6,033 bases of DNA from an uncultured Methanomassiliicoccales archaeon (GCA_938004075.1 CALKWP010000108.1:1-6033); one strand, 5' to 3'; counted from the first letter of the stretch, positions 1-5,063 are shown. Notes: generated from the sequence alone by a model not told the origin. A program made the numbers and translations.

Positions 1-242
1 TCCGCTCCCCTGTCTCCAAGTGCGGAGTCGTGAATGATGCTGACAGTGAGCTTAATTCTGTCCGGCCTTGCGCCTTCATAAACAATTTTCATGTTGTATT
101 CAGAGGTTATGCCAGTAGTGATGGAACGCTTCTCATCGCCCTCGCAGTCCAGCTTGAGCCTTCTGTTCTCCTTCGGCAGATTGGACTCGGCAGGCCTTGC
201 TGTCTGTTCCGGTTCTTTGTTGATATCTTCAAGTAATGACAT
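1..242 (-). CDS. N-terminal fragment of the gene after secE; possible Spt5 with an extra N-terminal domain (partial)
   Basis: The reading frame opens at ATG 242-240 and runs off the window edge after 80 codons. It starts 15 bases after the secE stop and has a Shine-Dalgarno GAGGT at 249-253, six bases before the ATG, so it is part of the ftsZ-secE transcript. The visible protein begins MSLLEDINKEPEQ. A charged, low-complexity stretch covers about residues 1-30. A beta-rich segment follows from about 31 to 80, with a G-x(4)-Y-x(4)-V-x-x-G-x-x-P-D-x-I-x-L-x-V pattern, like the NEW3/CARDB-type immunoglobulin-like folds. There is no signal peptide or membrane segment. In many archaea secE is followed by spt5 (nusG-like), the elongation factor that clamps RNA polymerase. 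A normal Spt5 begins directly with its NGN domain, which is not seen here. Either the NGN and KOW domains lie beyond the edge behind an extra domain, or this is another protein. The Spt5 identity is inferred from synteny only. Confidence 0.6.
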   Translation of the reverse strand, partial: MSLLEDINKEPEQTARPAESNLPKENRRLKLDCEGDEKRSITTGITSEYNMKIVYEGARPDRIKLTVSIIHDSALGDRGA

Positions 243-248
243 TTGACA

Positions 249-253
249 ACCTC
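249..253 (-). promoter_or_regulatory. Shine-Dalgarno site of the partial gene at 242
   Basis: GAGGT on the minus strand lies six bases before ATG 242. It fixes that start in the short gap after secE. Confidence 0.6.
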
Positions 254-257
254 ATTT

Positions 258-482
258 TCAGAAATATGTGGGGAACACTACCCATAGCCAGTATATCAGG
301 AATCCGAGCCCGCCCATAAGGAAAAGGCCCAGGCTGGTTATCTGCAGAACCTTGACGTATTCATCATTCTCCGGCTTCCTGGCCATCTTCAGCACGCGGC
401 CATACTTGCCTTTGCCAAAGTTCTTTGCGCGATTCTCGATACGGTGCTGTATGTTCCATGATTCTTCGACTATGTCCACCAT
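258..482 (-). CDS. secE: Protein translocase subunit SecE / Sec61 gamma
   Basis: This is the small essential subunit of the SecYEG/Sec61 protein-conducting channel in the cytoplasmic membrane. It braces SecY with one transmembrane helix and an amphipathic helix on the cytosolic face. The 74-residue length is normal for archaeal single-span SecE/Sec61 gamma. Residues 1-40 are charged and amphipathic and contain the family-typical R-V-L-K-M-A-R-K-P-x-N-D-E-Y segment (about 29-42). Residues 49-73 form one hydrophobic span with the GLFLMGGLGFLIYWLW glycine pattern of the family. The start is fixed by AGGTGA four bases before the ATG. It lies 29 bases after ftsZ and 15 before the next gene, the arrangement ftsZ-secE known from many Euryarchaeota, so it is probably cotranscribed with ftsZ. 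No oddities are seen. Confidence 0.93.
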   Translation of the reverse strand: MVDIVEESWNIQHRIENRAKNFGKGKYGRVLKMARKPENDEYVKVLQITSLGLFLMGGLGFLIYWLWVVFPTYF

Positions 483-486
483 GTGC

Positions 487-492
487 TCACCT
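487..492 (-). promoter_or_regulatory. Shine-Dalgarno site of secE
   Basis: AGGTGA on the minus strand is four bases before the secE ATG. Sequence and spacing are identical to the ftsZ site. Confidence 0.65.
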
Positions 493-511
493 GATTTGAA
501 GAAGTGCCGGC

Positions 512-1627
512 CTATCTGATGAGGTCCACACCTATGTCCTTGCCCCTCCTGGCTTCATGCTTTGCAAACATCTGGTTTGATTTCACGCCAGTGATGACAA
601 CCATGACTCTGATCATGCCATCTAGGGTCGGGTCCACAGCTGCGCCCCATATAATCCTTGCGTTGGAGCTTATCCTTGACTGAACGACCTCTGCGACCTG
701 TTCGGCCTCAGCGATGGACATGTCCGAACCGCCGGTAACGTTTATTAACGCACCCGATGCGTCTGTTATGTCAACATCTATCAGCGGTGAGTCGATGGCT
801 TCATTGACTGCTTCAATGGATCTGTCCTCGCCGTCGCTTTCTCCGAGACCAATCATGGCGACCCCGCCGCCCCTCATTATGGTTTTAATGTCATTGAAAT
901 CCAGGTTGACCAGGCCGGGCTTGGTGACTACCTCTGTGATGCCCTTTATCGACCTCATCAGGACCTCGTCAGCAACCTTGAATGCTGCATTTATTGAAAG
1001 CTTCGGGACGAGCTCGATGAGCTTGTCGTTGGGTATGACAATGACAGTATCTGCAACGGTCCTAAGCTTCTCCAGGCCGTATTCAGCGTTCTCCATGCGG
1101 ATGCTGCCTTCCGCCCTGAAAGGCGATGTGCAGATGGCAATTGCAAGGGCGCCCATCTCCTTGGCGACGGCTGCTACATATGGCGCGGAACCGGTTCCGG
1201 TGCCTCCGCCGAGTCCACAGGTCACGAGGACAATGTCCGCCCCTGTAAGGGCGTTCCTTATCTCCTCATCCGCTTCCCTGGCTGCTTCCTCCCCTACCTG
1301 CGGGAGAGCGCCGGCGCCGAGGCCCTTAGTGGACCTTCTGCCGATGAGAATCTTGTGGGGTGAATGAACTGTCAGGAGATGCTGGGCATCGGTGTTGATG
1401 GCGTAAAGGTCAGCGCCCATGATGCCAGACTCGAACAGCCTGTTCACAGTGTTGCTTCCGCCGCCGCCGCAGCCGACAATCTTTATGTTTGTTTTCAAAC
1501 CTGCCAGTATGCGCTCTAATTCCTCGTCCTCCGCACTCTGACCGCCTACGCGGTATTCCGTGGGGGCTTCCTGACGGGTCACTTCCGGGACTGAACGGGC
1601 TAATACCTCTTTTACAATGGAACTCAT
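512..1627 (-). CDS. ftsZ: Cell division protein FtsZ (archaeal FtsZ1 type)
   Basis: FtsZ is the tubulin-like GTPase that polymerises under the membrane at mid-cell and organises the division ring. The 371-residue product shows the full GTPase: T1 loop GCGGGGSNT at 52-60, NTDAQ at 78-82, the tubulin signature GGGTGTGS at 140-147, VIPNDKLIEL at 197-206, and the T7 synergy loop NLDFNDI at 241-247 with the catalytic aspartates D243 and D246. The N-terminal 45 residues are a poorly conserved charged extension. The C terminus stops soon after the core (ITGVKS at 345-350) and I see no bacterial-type FtsA/ZipA-binding tail. The frame is open upstream to 1723, but I place the start at 1627. AGGTGA lies four bases before this ATG, a TATA box lies at 1698-1705 inside the longer version, and the extra 32 residues look like translated leader. 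The next genes on this strand are secE and a possible spt5. Archaeal FtsZ1 mainly supports ring assembly in haloarchaea; whether a second ftsZ exists here cannot be seen. Confidence 0.96.
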   Translation of the reverse strand: MSSIVKEVLARSVPEVTRQEAPTEYRVGGQSAEDEELERILAGLKTNIKIVGCGGGGSNTVNRLFESGIMGADLYAINTDAQHLLTVHSPHKILIGRRSTKGLGAGALPQVGEEAAREADEEIRNALTGADIVLVTCGLGGGTGTGSAPYVAAVAKEMGALAIAICTSPFRAEGSIRMENAEYGLEKLRTVADTVIVIPNDKLIELVPKLSINAAFKVADEVLMRSIKGITEVVTKPGLVNLDFNDIKTIMRGGGVAMIGLGESDGEDRSIEAVNEAIDSPLIDVDITDASGALINVTGGSDMSIAEAEQVAEVVQSRISSNARIIWGAAVDPTLDGMIRVMVVITGVKSNQMFAKHEARRGKDIGVDLIR

Positions 1628-1631
1628 CCAT

Positions 1632-1637
1632 TCACCT
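1632..1637 (-). promoter_or_regulatory. Shine-Dalgarno site that decides the ftsZ start
   Basis: AGGTGA on the minus strand is four bases before ATG 1627. It favours this ATG over the in-frame ATG 96 bases upstream, which would lie before the TATA box. Confidence 0.7.
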
Positions 1638-1650
1638 GCCTTGAATAAAT

Positions 1651-1673
1651 TTGCGGACAACGTGTGTCCACAA
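1651..1673 (-). repeat. Inverted repeat / predicted hairpin at the 5' end of the ftsZ mRNA
   Basis: Arms 1651-1659 (TTGCGGACA) and 1665-1673 (TGTCCACAA) are complementary over nine positions around a five-base spacer, ACGTG. The single DNA mismatch becomes a G-U wobble in the minus-strand RNA, so the transcript would fold a continuous 9-bp stem with a CACGU loop. The ftsZ TATA box predicts a transcription start near 1675-1677, which places the stem within a few bases of the mRNA 5' end and 14 bases before the Shine-Dalgarno site. It could be an mRNA structure (stability or translation control) or a DNA operator just past the start point. Seen: the repeat. Inferred: any function. Confidence 0.5.
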
Positions 1674-1697
1674 CTTGTCACCCTTAACAAATACCAA

Positions 1698-1705
1698 TAT
1701 ATAAA
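1698..1705 (-). promoter_or_regulatory. ftsZ operon promoter (TATA box TTTATATA with BRE-like CGAAAC)
   Basis: The minus strand reads TTTATATA here, preceded by ACGAAACTA, which resembles an archaeal BRE. A start point about 25 bases downstream (near 1676) gives a leader of roughly 50 bases that includes the hairpin and the AGGTGA site. Promoter for ftsZ, secE and the gene after it. Confidence 0.7.
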
Positions 1706-1759
1706 TAGTTTCGTATACCACAATTTAAAATATTCGGGGAAAGAATCGTGTTGCTTACC

Positions 1760-1778
1760 TTTTTTGTGGGATAATGCC
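1760..1778 (+). promoter_or_regulatory. Candidate regulatory element, copy 1 (TTTTTTGTGGGATAATGCC)
   Basis: This stretch resembles the element before the sensor gene at 3762-3786. On the plus strand both read TTTTTTGTG, then (after GG here, directly there) ATAAT, then one base, then CC. It also shares 11 identical bases, TTTTTGTGGGA, with the reverse strand of the second copy. Only one arm of the inverted repeat is present here. It ends 22 bases before the TATA box of the Roadblock gene, a suitable place for an activator or repressor. It also lies on the far side of the ftsZ promoter, so it could act both ways. The T-run makes chance similarity possible. Confidence 0.35.
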
Positions 1779-1792
1779 AGGGGTTATAATAT

Positions 1793-1808
1793 ACAAATCC
1801 TTATATAA
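1793..1808 (+). promoter_or_regulatory. Promoter of the Roadblock-ATPase operon (BRE ACAAAT, TATA TTATATAA)
   Basis: ACAAAT at 1793-1798 fits the archaeal BRE consensus and TTATATAA at 1801-1808 the TATA box. A start point near 1830 leaves a leader of about 19 bases holding AAGGGGG (1834-1840) eight bases before the ATG. A second possible TATA, TTATAATATA at 1784-1793, would start about 17 bases earlier. The 221-bp gap between this gene and ftsZ therefore holds two divergent promoters. Confidence 0.6.
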
Positions 1809-1848
1809 CGTGAAGTACATTCCCTAACTCTAAAAGGGGGCAGCATTA

Positions 1849-2217
1849 ATGACTTTGACTGCAGAATTAAACAGAGAACTCGATAAGTACGCGAATGATG
1901 GTGTTGATATATCCGCTGTAATCACACGAAGTGGCGCACCGATCGCATGGCATTTACCTTCTGGCACTTCGGCGGAGACGCTTGCAACCCTGTCAGCCAC
2001 CCTATTCGGGGCTTCGGAGGTCATTTTCACCGGAAACGCCTGGAACAAGCCAGCAAAGGTCACGGTGGAATCCGGGCCGAACCATGGCATGGTCACCAGA
2101 AGCCTTGGCCGAAAAGCCATCCTCGTTTTCATGAGCAGCAAGATGGACATTGCCATGCTTGACAAGAAAGCAGCCGAGGCGGAAGTAAGGATAAGGGAGC
2201 TGATGCAGAATGAATAA
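1849..2217 (+). CDS. Roadblock/LC7 (MglB-like) domain protein
   Basis: This 122-residue cytosolic protein has the layout of a single Roadblock/LC7 domain. It has an N-terminal helix (2-17), then GVDISAVITRSGAPIAWHLP (18-37) as the first beta hairpin, a helix with SAETLATLSATLFGASEVIF (41-60), strands with VTVESGPNHGMVTRSL (71-86), ILVFMSSK (91-98), and a charged C-terminal helix (102-121). Roadblock proteins dimerise and serve as regulatory platforms or activators for P-loop NTPases. The best-known bacterial case is MglB, acting on the Ras-like GTPase MglA. Here no small GTPase is adjacent; the next gene encodes a KaiC-like ATPase whose start overlaps this stop by eight bases, so the two are probably made together in a fixed ratio and may interact. 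A TATA box lies 41-48 bases upstream and a G-rich ribosome-binding site eight bases upstream. Family assignment is from the sequence pattern; the partner is inferred from position. Confidence 0.85.
   Translation: MTLTAELNRELDKYANDGVDISAVITRSGAPIAWHLPSGTSAETLATLSATLFGASEVIFTGNAWNKPAKVTVESGPNHGMVTRSLGRKAILVFMSSKMDIAMLDKKAAEAEVRIRELMQNE
2195..2199 (+). promoter_or_regulatory. Shine-Dalgarno site of the ATPase gene inside the Roadblock gene
   Basis: GGGAG lies ten bases before ATG 2210, within the last codons of the upstream gene. Together with the 8-bp stop/start overlap (ATGAATAA) this suggests translational coupling. Confidence 0.5.
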
Positions 2218-3745
2218 ACCGAACAGCAATCACATCTCTATACCAACGGAAATACGCACGTTCTTCGGCAATACTGGAGGCCGTTCCCTTCTTGTGAAAG
2301 GACCTGCCGGCTCGGGAAAGACCACACTCGCATTGCAACTTTTGGAGGACCTGGCCGATCCGGCAAAGAGCTTCTATCTGTCAAGTCGTGTCTCTGACCA
2401 GGCTCTGTTCAGGCAATTTCCCTGGCTTGAGAAGGAGGAGATGAAGAACCGGATAATCGATTCCAGTCGCGTCCTCCTCCAGCACCTGGTGTCCGAAGAC
2501 GCCGAAGAAGAACGTCCAGATCCAAAGCATCTGGAGAAGCTGAGCAGTGCGAGGGAATTCCTGAGAAACGTCAGCGATGAACCTCTGGCGCCTCCATCAA
2601 AAGTGGACCGGACAAGGCTATCCGTACTTCTGGAAAGGAACAGGATGCCCGAGATAGAACGCATATACGACAAGGTGGAATCCAACCTTCCCGATAAATC
2701 AATGATTATAATAGACAGCGTTGAAGGGGTCACCAACAAGTACAGCCTTGACAACGAGGAGCTCGTCACCTGCATCCAGAAGGACCTGGTCGAGGGCTCG
2801 AACTCGGACGTTGTTTTTGTCCTGGAAAACAGGGAAGCCACCAATCTCGAATACCTCGTGGATGGCGTCGTCAAAGTCACATACGAATCCAGGGAAGGCC
2901 GCAGGGTCAGGAACATGCACCTTGAGAAACTCAGGGGCACAAGGATACTTCAGCCATCCTATCTGGTCACACTGAACAACGGGCGCTTCAACACCTTCGA
3001 CCCGTTCAAGATGTACACCGGCGACATCAGGCAATGGGTTCCGATACCCGACAATGGAAAGACATACAGCACCGGAACCAGGGACCTTGATGAGCTTCTG
3101 GGCGGCGGCTACCAGGCTGGAAGTTACAATGTCATAGAAGTGGATGAGAACGTTTCCAACGAGGAATACCATTCAATAGTGGTTCCAGTGCTTCTGAATT
3201 TCATAGCCCAGGGCAAGGGAATCTTCGCGGTTCTATCCGGCGGCGATCATGCCGAGACGCTGAAGAAGGACCTTGAGATATTCCTGCCAGAGAATCAGTT
3301 CGAGAACCATGTGAGGATAGCCGATTACTTCACGACAAAGAGCGAATCACCATACATCATGGCGCTGGGCACAAGGAACAAGGATGACGCCATAAGGACA
3401 TGGAAGAGCAACCAGGAATTCCTGAGGGGCTCGCAGAACAAGCCGATAATGGACTTCACCGGTTTCGACACCCTGGAATACCTGAGGGGCGGCGAGGTCG
3501 CCATCCAGCATCTTCTGGATGCGGTCGCCAAGATAAAGATATCCGAAGACCTCGGAATCGGGATACTGAAACCGGGCCTGCGCCTCACCCAGGAGATCAT
3601 GAACATGGCGGATACCTACATCAAGATCATCACCATTGACAAATGCCCATGCATCTACGGAGTGAAGCCGAAAACGATGATATACGGCATAGTCAATGAC
3701 CTGGAACGCGGCACTCCTAACATAAAACTGATACCCATCATCTGA
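2210..3745 (+). CDS. Two-domain KaiC/RecA-like (GvpD-type) P-loop ATPase
   Basis: The 511-residue cytosolic protein has two RecA/KaiC-type domains. Domain 1 (about 10-265) has Walker A GPAGSGKTT at 31-39, Walker B MIIIDS at 165-170 (D169), and the KaiC-like end LEKLRGTRILQPSYLVTLNNGRF (238-260). A highly charged helical insert fills about 95-160. Domain 2 begins with the KaiC hallmark STGTRDLDELLGGG (287-300), but the place of its P-loop reads VIEVDENVSNEEY (308-320), with no GK[ST], so it probably cannot bind or hydrolyse ATP. The N terminus, FFGNTGGRSLLVKGPAGSGKTT, resembles my recollection of GvpD and its Thermoplasmata homologues, but no gas-vesicle structural genes are here. A role as a regulatory ATPase is more likely than gas-vesicle formation. 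It overlaps the Roadblock gene by eight bases and precedes a V4R-like sensor. The substrate or target is unknown. The ATPase class is sure; the GvpD link is moderate. Confidence 0.85.
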   Translation: MNKPNSNHISIPTEIRTFFGNTGGRSLLVKGPAGSGKTTLALQLLEDLADPAKSFYLSSRVSDQALFRQFPWLEKEEMKNRIIDSSRVLLQHLVSEDAEEERPDPKHLEKLSSAREFLRNVSDEPLAPPSKVDRTRLSVLLERNRMPEIERIYDKVESNLPDKSMIIIDSVEGVTNKYSLDNEELVTCIQKDLVEGSNSDVVFVLENREATNLEYLVDGVVKVTYESREGRRVRNMHLEKLRGTRILQPSYLVTLNNGRFNTFDPFKMYTGDIRQWVPIPDNGKTYSTGTRDLDELLGGGYQAGSYNVIEVDENVSNEEYHSIVVPVLLNFIAQGKGIFAVLSGGDHAETLKKDLEIFLPENQFENHVRIADYFTTKSESPYIMALGTRNKDDAIRTWKSNQEFLRGSQNKPIMDFTGFDTLEYLRGGEVAIQHLLDAVAKIKISEDLGIGILKPGLRLTQEIMNMADTYIKIITIDKCPCIYGVKPKTMIYGIVNDLERGTPNIKLIPII

Positions 3746-3761
3746 TTGGTCATATGTTAAA

Positions 3762-3767
3762 TTTTTT
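3762..3767 (+). terminator. Oligo-T archaeal-type terminator after the ATPase gene
   Basis: TTTTTT on the plus strand begins 17 bases after the stop at 3745. Archaeal RNA polymerase often terminates at such T-runs without needing a hairpin. The run also forms part of the left arm of the inverted repeat at 3763-3786, so it may have a second role. Confidence 0.4.
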
Positions 3768-3786
3768 GTGATAATTCCCACAAAAA
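3763..3786 (+). promoter_or_regulatory. Candidate operator, copy 2: perfect inverted repeat TTTTTGTG-8-CACAAAAA
   Basis: Arms 3763-3770 (TTTTTGTG) and 3779-3786 (CACAAAAA) are exact reverse complements around the eight-base spacer ATAATTCC. The repeat ends 13 bases before the BRE-like element and 23 bases before the TATA box of the sensor gene, a usual place for a regulator-binding site. A related half-element sits before the Roadblock gene at 1760-1778. A weak, A/U-rich RNA hairpin is the alternative reading, but the T-run comes before the stem loop rather than after it. The repeat is seen; its operator role is inferred. Confidence 0.45.
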
Positions 3787-3799
3787 CGCATCACCCCTA

Positions 3800-3816
3800 G
3801 TAAAATCTCTTATACT
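3800..3816 (+). promoter_or_regulatory. Promoter of the V4R-like sensor gene (BRE GTAAAA, TATA-like TTATAC)
   Basis: GTAAAA at 3800-3805 fits the BRE consensus and CTTATACT at 3809-3816 is a moderate TATA box. The expected start point, near 3837, falls between the two candidate start codons at 3834 and 3846. The mRNA therefore has a very short leader or none. The sensor gene thus has its own promoter and need not depend on the ATPase operon. Confidence 0.5.
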
Positions 3817-3833
3817 CCCAAGTTCATACAATC

Positions 3834-4364
3834 ATGGGGATTTTCATGGAGAAGAAGGTTCGCGGCAGCATACTGAACTCGTACATGGCATTCGTGACGA
3901 AGAAATGGGGGAAGGAAGGATACCGCCTCTGCATGAGCGACATCGGCCTCTGGGGCGAGTTCAAGGATGGAAACTACTACCAGGACGCCATCCGGGAGAA
4001 CATACTTCGCTGGATCGCAAGGGAGAAGGGCGAGAACTATCCCAGGGAATGCGGGCGATTCATCGTATCCAACCTGGGCATTCTTTCATGGCTTGTGCGA
4101 TTCTCGGACCCGAAAACTCTGGCAGCCAAATTTCCGAAGAATTTCAGCGAGGTCTATTCATACGGCCGCATGGAGGCCATCACTGACAAGGACCGTGAGA
4201 TAATAATCCGGCTTTATGATGTGAATCGCATCAAGGAATCCTGCGATGTGTGGAGAGGAGTTTGCGAGGGCGCCCTGGAAGCGACAAAAACCAAGGGCAC
4301 AGTGGAAGAGACCAGATGCAGCATTGATGGCGACCCGTATTGTGAGTATAAGATAACTTACTGA
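3834..4364 (+). CDS. V4R / DUF2378-like small-ligand sensor protein
   Basis: This 176-residue soluble protein ends with the pattern typical of V4R (4-vinyl reductase-like) and related heme-NO-binding-like sensor domains. That pattern is W-R-G-V-C-E-G-A-L-E (139-148), then a C-x(7)-C pair in RCSIDGDPYCEYKI (161-174). The N-terminal half is helical (KKVRGSILNSYMAFVTKKWG, 7-26), and the middle, with F100-P-K-N-F-x-E-V-Y (100-108), recalls the DUF2378 family. It has six cysteines (33, 73, 137, 144, 162, 170); the C-terminal four could bind a metal or respond to redox state. Such domains usually bind small hydrophobic or aromatic ligands or cofactors and act as sensory inputs. No output domain is attached, so signalling would need a partner; the ATPase and Roadblock proteins upstream are the obvious candidates. 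The start is uncertain: ATG 3834 has no Shine-Dalgarno site and could be leaderless. ATG 3846 has GGGGA five bases upstream and gives 172 residues. The stop overlaps the convergent gene. Confidence 0.75.
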   Translation: MGIFMEKKVRGSILNSYMAFVTKKWGKEGYRLCMSDIGLWGEFKDGNYYQDAIRENILRWIAREKGENYPRECGRFIVSNLGILSWLVRFSDPKTLAAKFPKNFSEVYSYGRMEAITDKDREIIIRLYDVNRIKESCDVWRGVCEGALEATKTKGTVEETRCSIDGDPYCEYKITY

Positions 4365-5032
4365 AGCTGTATCACACCATCCAGCACCTTGAAGTCCGCA
4401 TTGAGCTTCATCAGCAGCTTCTTGAAGTTCTGCTTTTCCGCCCGTGTGAGATTGCACTGGATGATAAGGACCCATTTATCGCCCTGGATCTCCATCTCGG
4501 TGATGTTGAACCTGCTCTGGGACCTTTTCAACACCTCTTGCAGTTCCGGGACCTTCTGAATATCCATGATGACTTTGATCTCGTAATGCTTCCTTCCCTT
4601 GAGCCCAAGCAGCCTTTCCACTTTTCCCAGCAATATCAGCGAAAGCACAATCATGAGGGTGACGATGATGGCGAAAAGATGCATTCCAAGGCCTATGGTA
4701 ATTCCCACCGCGGCGGATGTCCATATTGCCGCGGCGCTTGTCAATCCGCTTATCCTGCCCTGCGTGAACATGATGGTTCCCGCTCCAAGGAACCCGACGC
4801 CGGTGACTATCTGCGCCGTCACTCTCAGCGGATCGGTATTTCCTCCCCATTCCTCTATGAAAAAGACGCTGACTGCCGTGAAAAGAGTTGCGCCAACGGA
4901 AATAAGCATGTATGTTCGCATCCCTGCCGGCTTCTCCTTCAGCTCCCTTTCCAGGCCAATGAGGCTGCCGCAGAATATGGACAGCAGTATCTTCGGAAGA
5001 AAATCGTACAGCATAACGTTCATGTCGAGCAA
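4358..5032 (-). CDS. MgtC/SapB-family integral membrane protein
   Basis: This 224-residue membrane protein has the MgtC/SapB core: GLERELKEKPAGMRTYMLISVGATL (26-50), then QIVTGVGFLGAGTIMF (74-89) and ISGLTSAAAIWTSAAVG (94-110). About five hydrophobic segments are visible (near 8-28, 40-60, 72-90, 98-113 and 117-137). A soluble C-terminal domain (about 148-224) has the alternating strand-helix pattern of an ACT-like fold (YEIKVIMD, then ITEMEIQGDKWVLIIQC, then VLDGVIQL). The family is linked to magnesium limitation and, in pathogens, to ATP-synthase control and survival in macrophages; its transport activity is disputed, and the role in archaea is not known. The start is TTG 5032, because AGGTGA lies three bases before it. 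ATG 5023 and ATG 5014 are in-frame alternatives. A TATA box lies 32-40 bases upstream. Its stop overlaps the convergent sensor gene by seven bases. Confidence 0.9.
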   Translation of the reverse strand: MLDMNVMLYDFLPKILLSIFCGSLIGLERELKEKPAGMRTYMLISVGATLFTAVSVFFIEEWGGNTDPLRVTAQIVTGVGFLGAGTIMFTQGRISGLTSAAAIWTSAAVGITIGLGMHLFAIIVTLMIVLSLILLGKVERLLGLKGRKHYEIKVIMDIQKVPELQEVLKRSQSRFNITEMEIQGDKWVLIIQCNLTRAEKQNFKKLLMKLNADFKVLDGVIQLQ

Positions 5033-5035
5033 TGT

Positions 5036-5041
5036 TCACCT
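5036..5041 (-). promoter_or_regulatory. Shine-Dalgarno site that supports a TTG start
   Basis: AGGTGA on the minus strand is three bases before TTG 5032 but 12 before the first in-frame ATG (5023). The same hexamer sits four bases before ftsZ and secE, which favours TTG as the real start. Confidence 0.55.
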
Positions 5042-5063
5042 TGATTCCACAATCGCATGAGAC

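Noticed and set aside
30..236. Plus-strand 68-codon frame at the left edge
   Set aside because: It lies opposite the minus-strand gene that has a ribosome-binding site and conserved position after secE, and its translation resembles no protein.
714..1367. A 217-codon open frame on the plus strand opposite ftsZ
   Set aside because: It is a shadow of ftsZ codon use: serine- and proline-rich with no domain pattern, promoter or ribosome-binding site.
1625..1723. Longer ftsZ version starting at 1723
   Set aside because: The ATG lies upstream of the TATA box and the added residues are translated promoter sequence; AGGTGA supports the ATG at 1627.
2374..3172. Open frames on the minus strand opposite the ATPase gene (188 and 157 codons)
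   Set aside because: The plus-strand frame shows clear Walker motifs and KaiC features; the antisense frames show none.
2210..3745. Gas-vesicle cluster because of the GvpD-like ATPase
   Set aside because: No GvpA-like or other gas-vesicle structural gene is present; GvpD-like P-loop proteins also occur apart from gas vesicles, so function should not be transferred.
3763..3786. Bacterial-type intrinsic terminator from the inverted repeat
   Set aside because: The stem is A/T-rich and weak, and on the plus strand the T-run precedes the loop rather than following the stem. The T-run alone is enough for archaeal termination.
4538..5060. Plus-strand open frames opposite the MgtC-family gene, and a minus-strand frame with GTG start at 5039
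   Set aside because: All overlap a gene with unmistakable family motifs. The GTG lies within that gene's own Shine-Dalgarno region, and the translations show no recognisable pattern.
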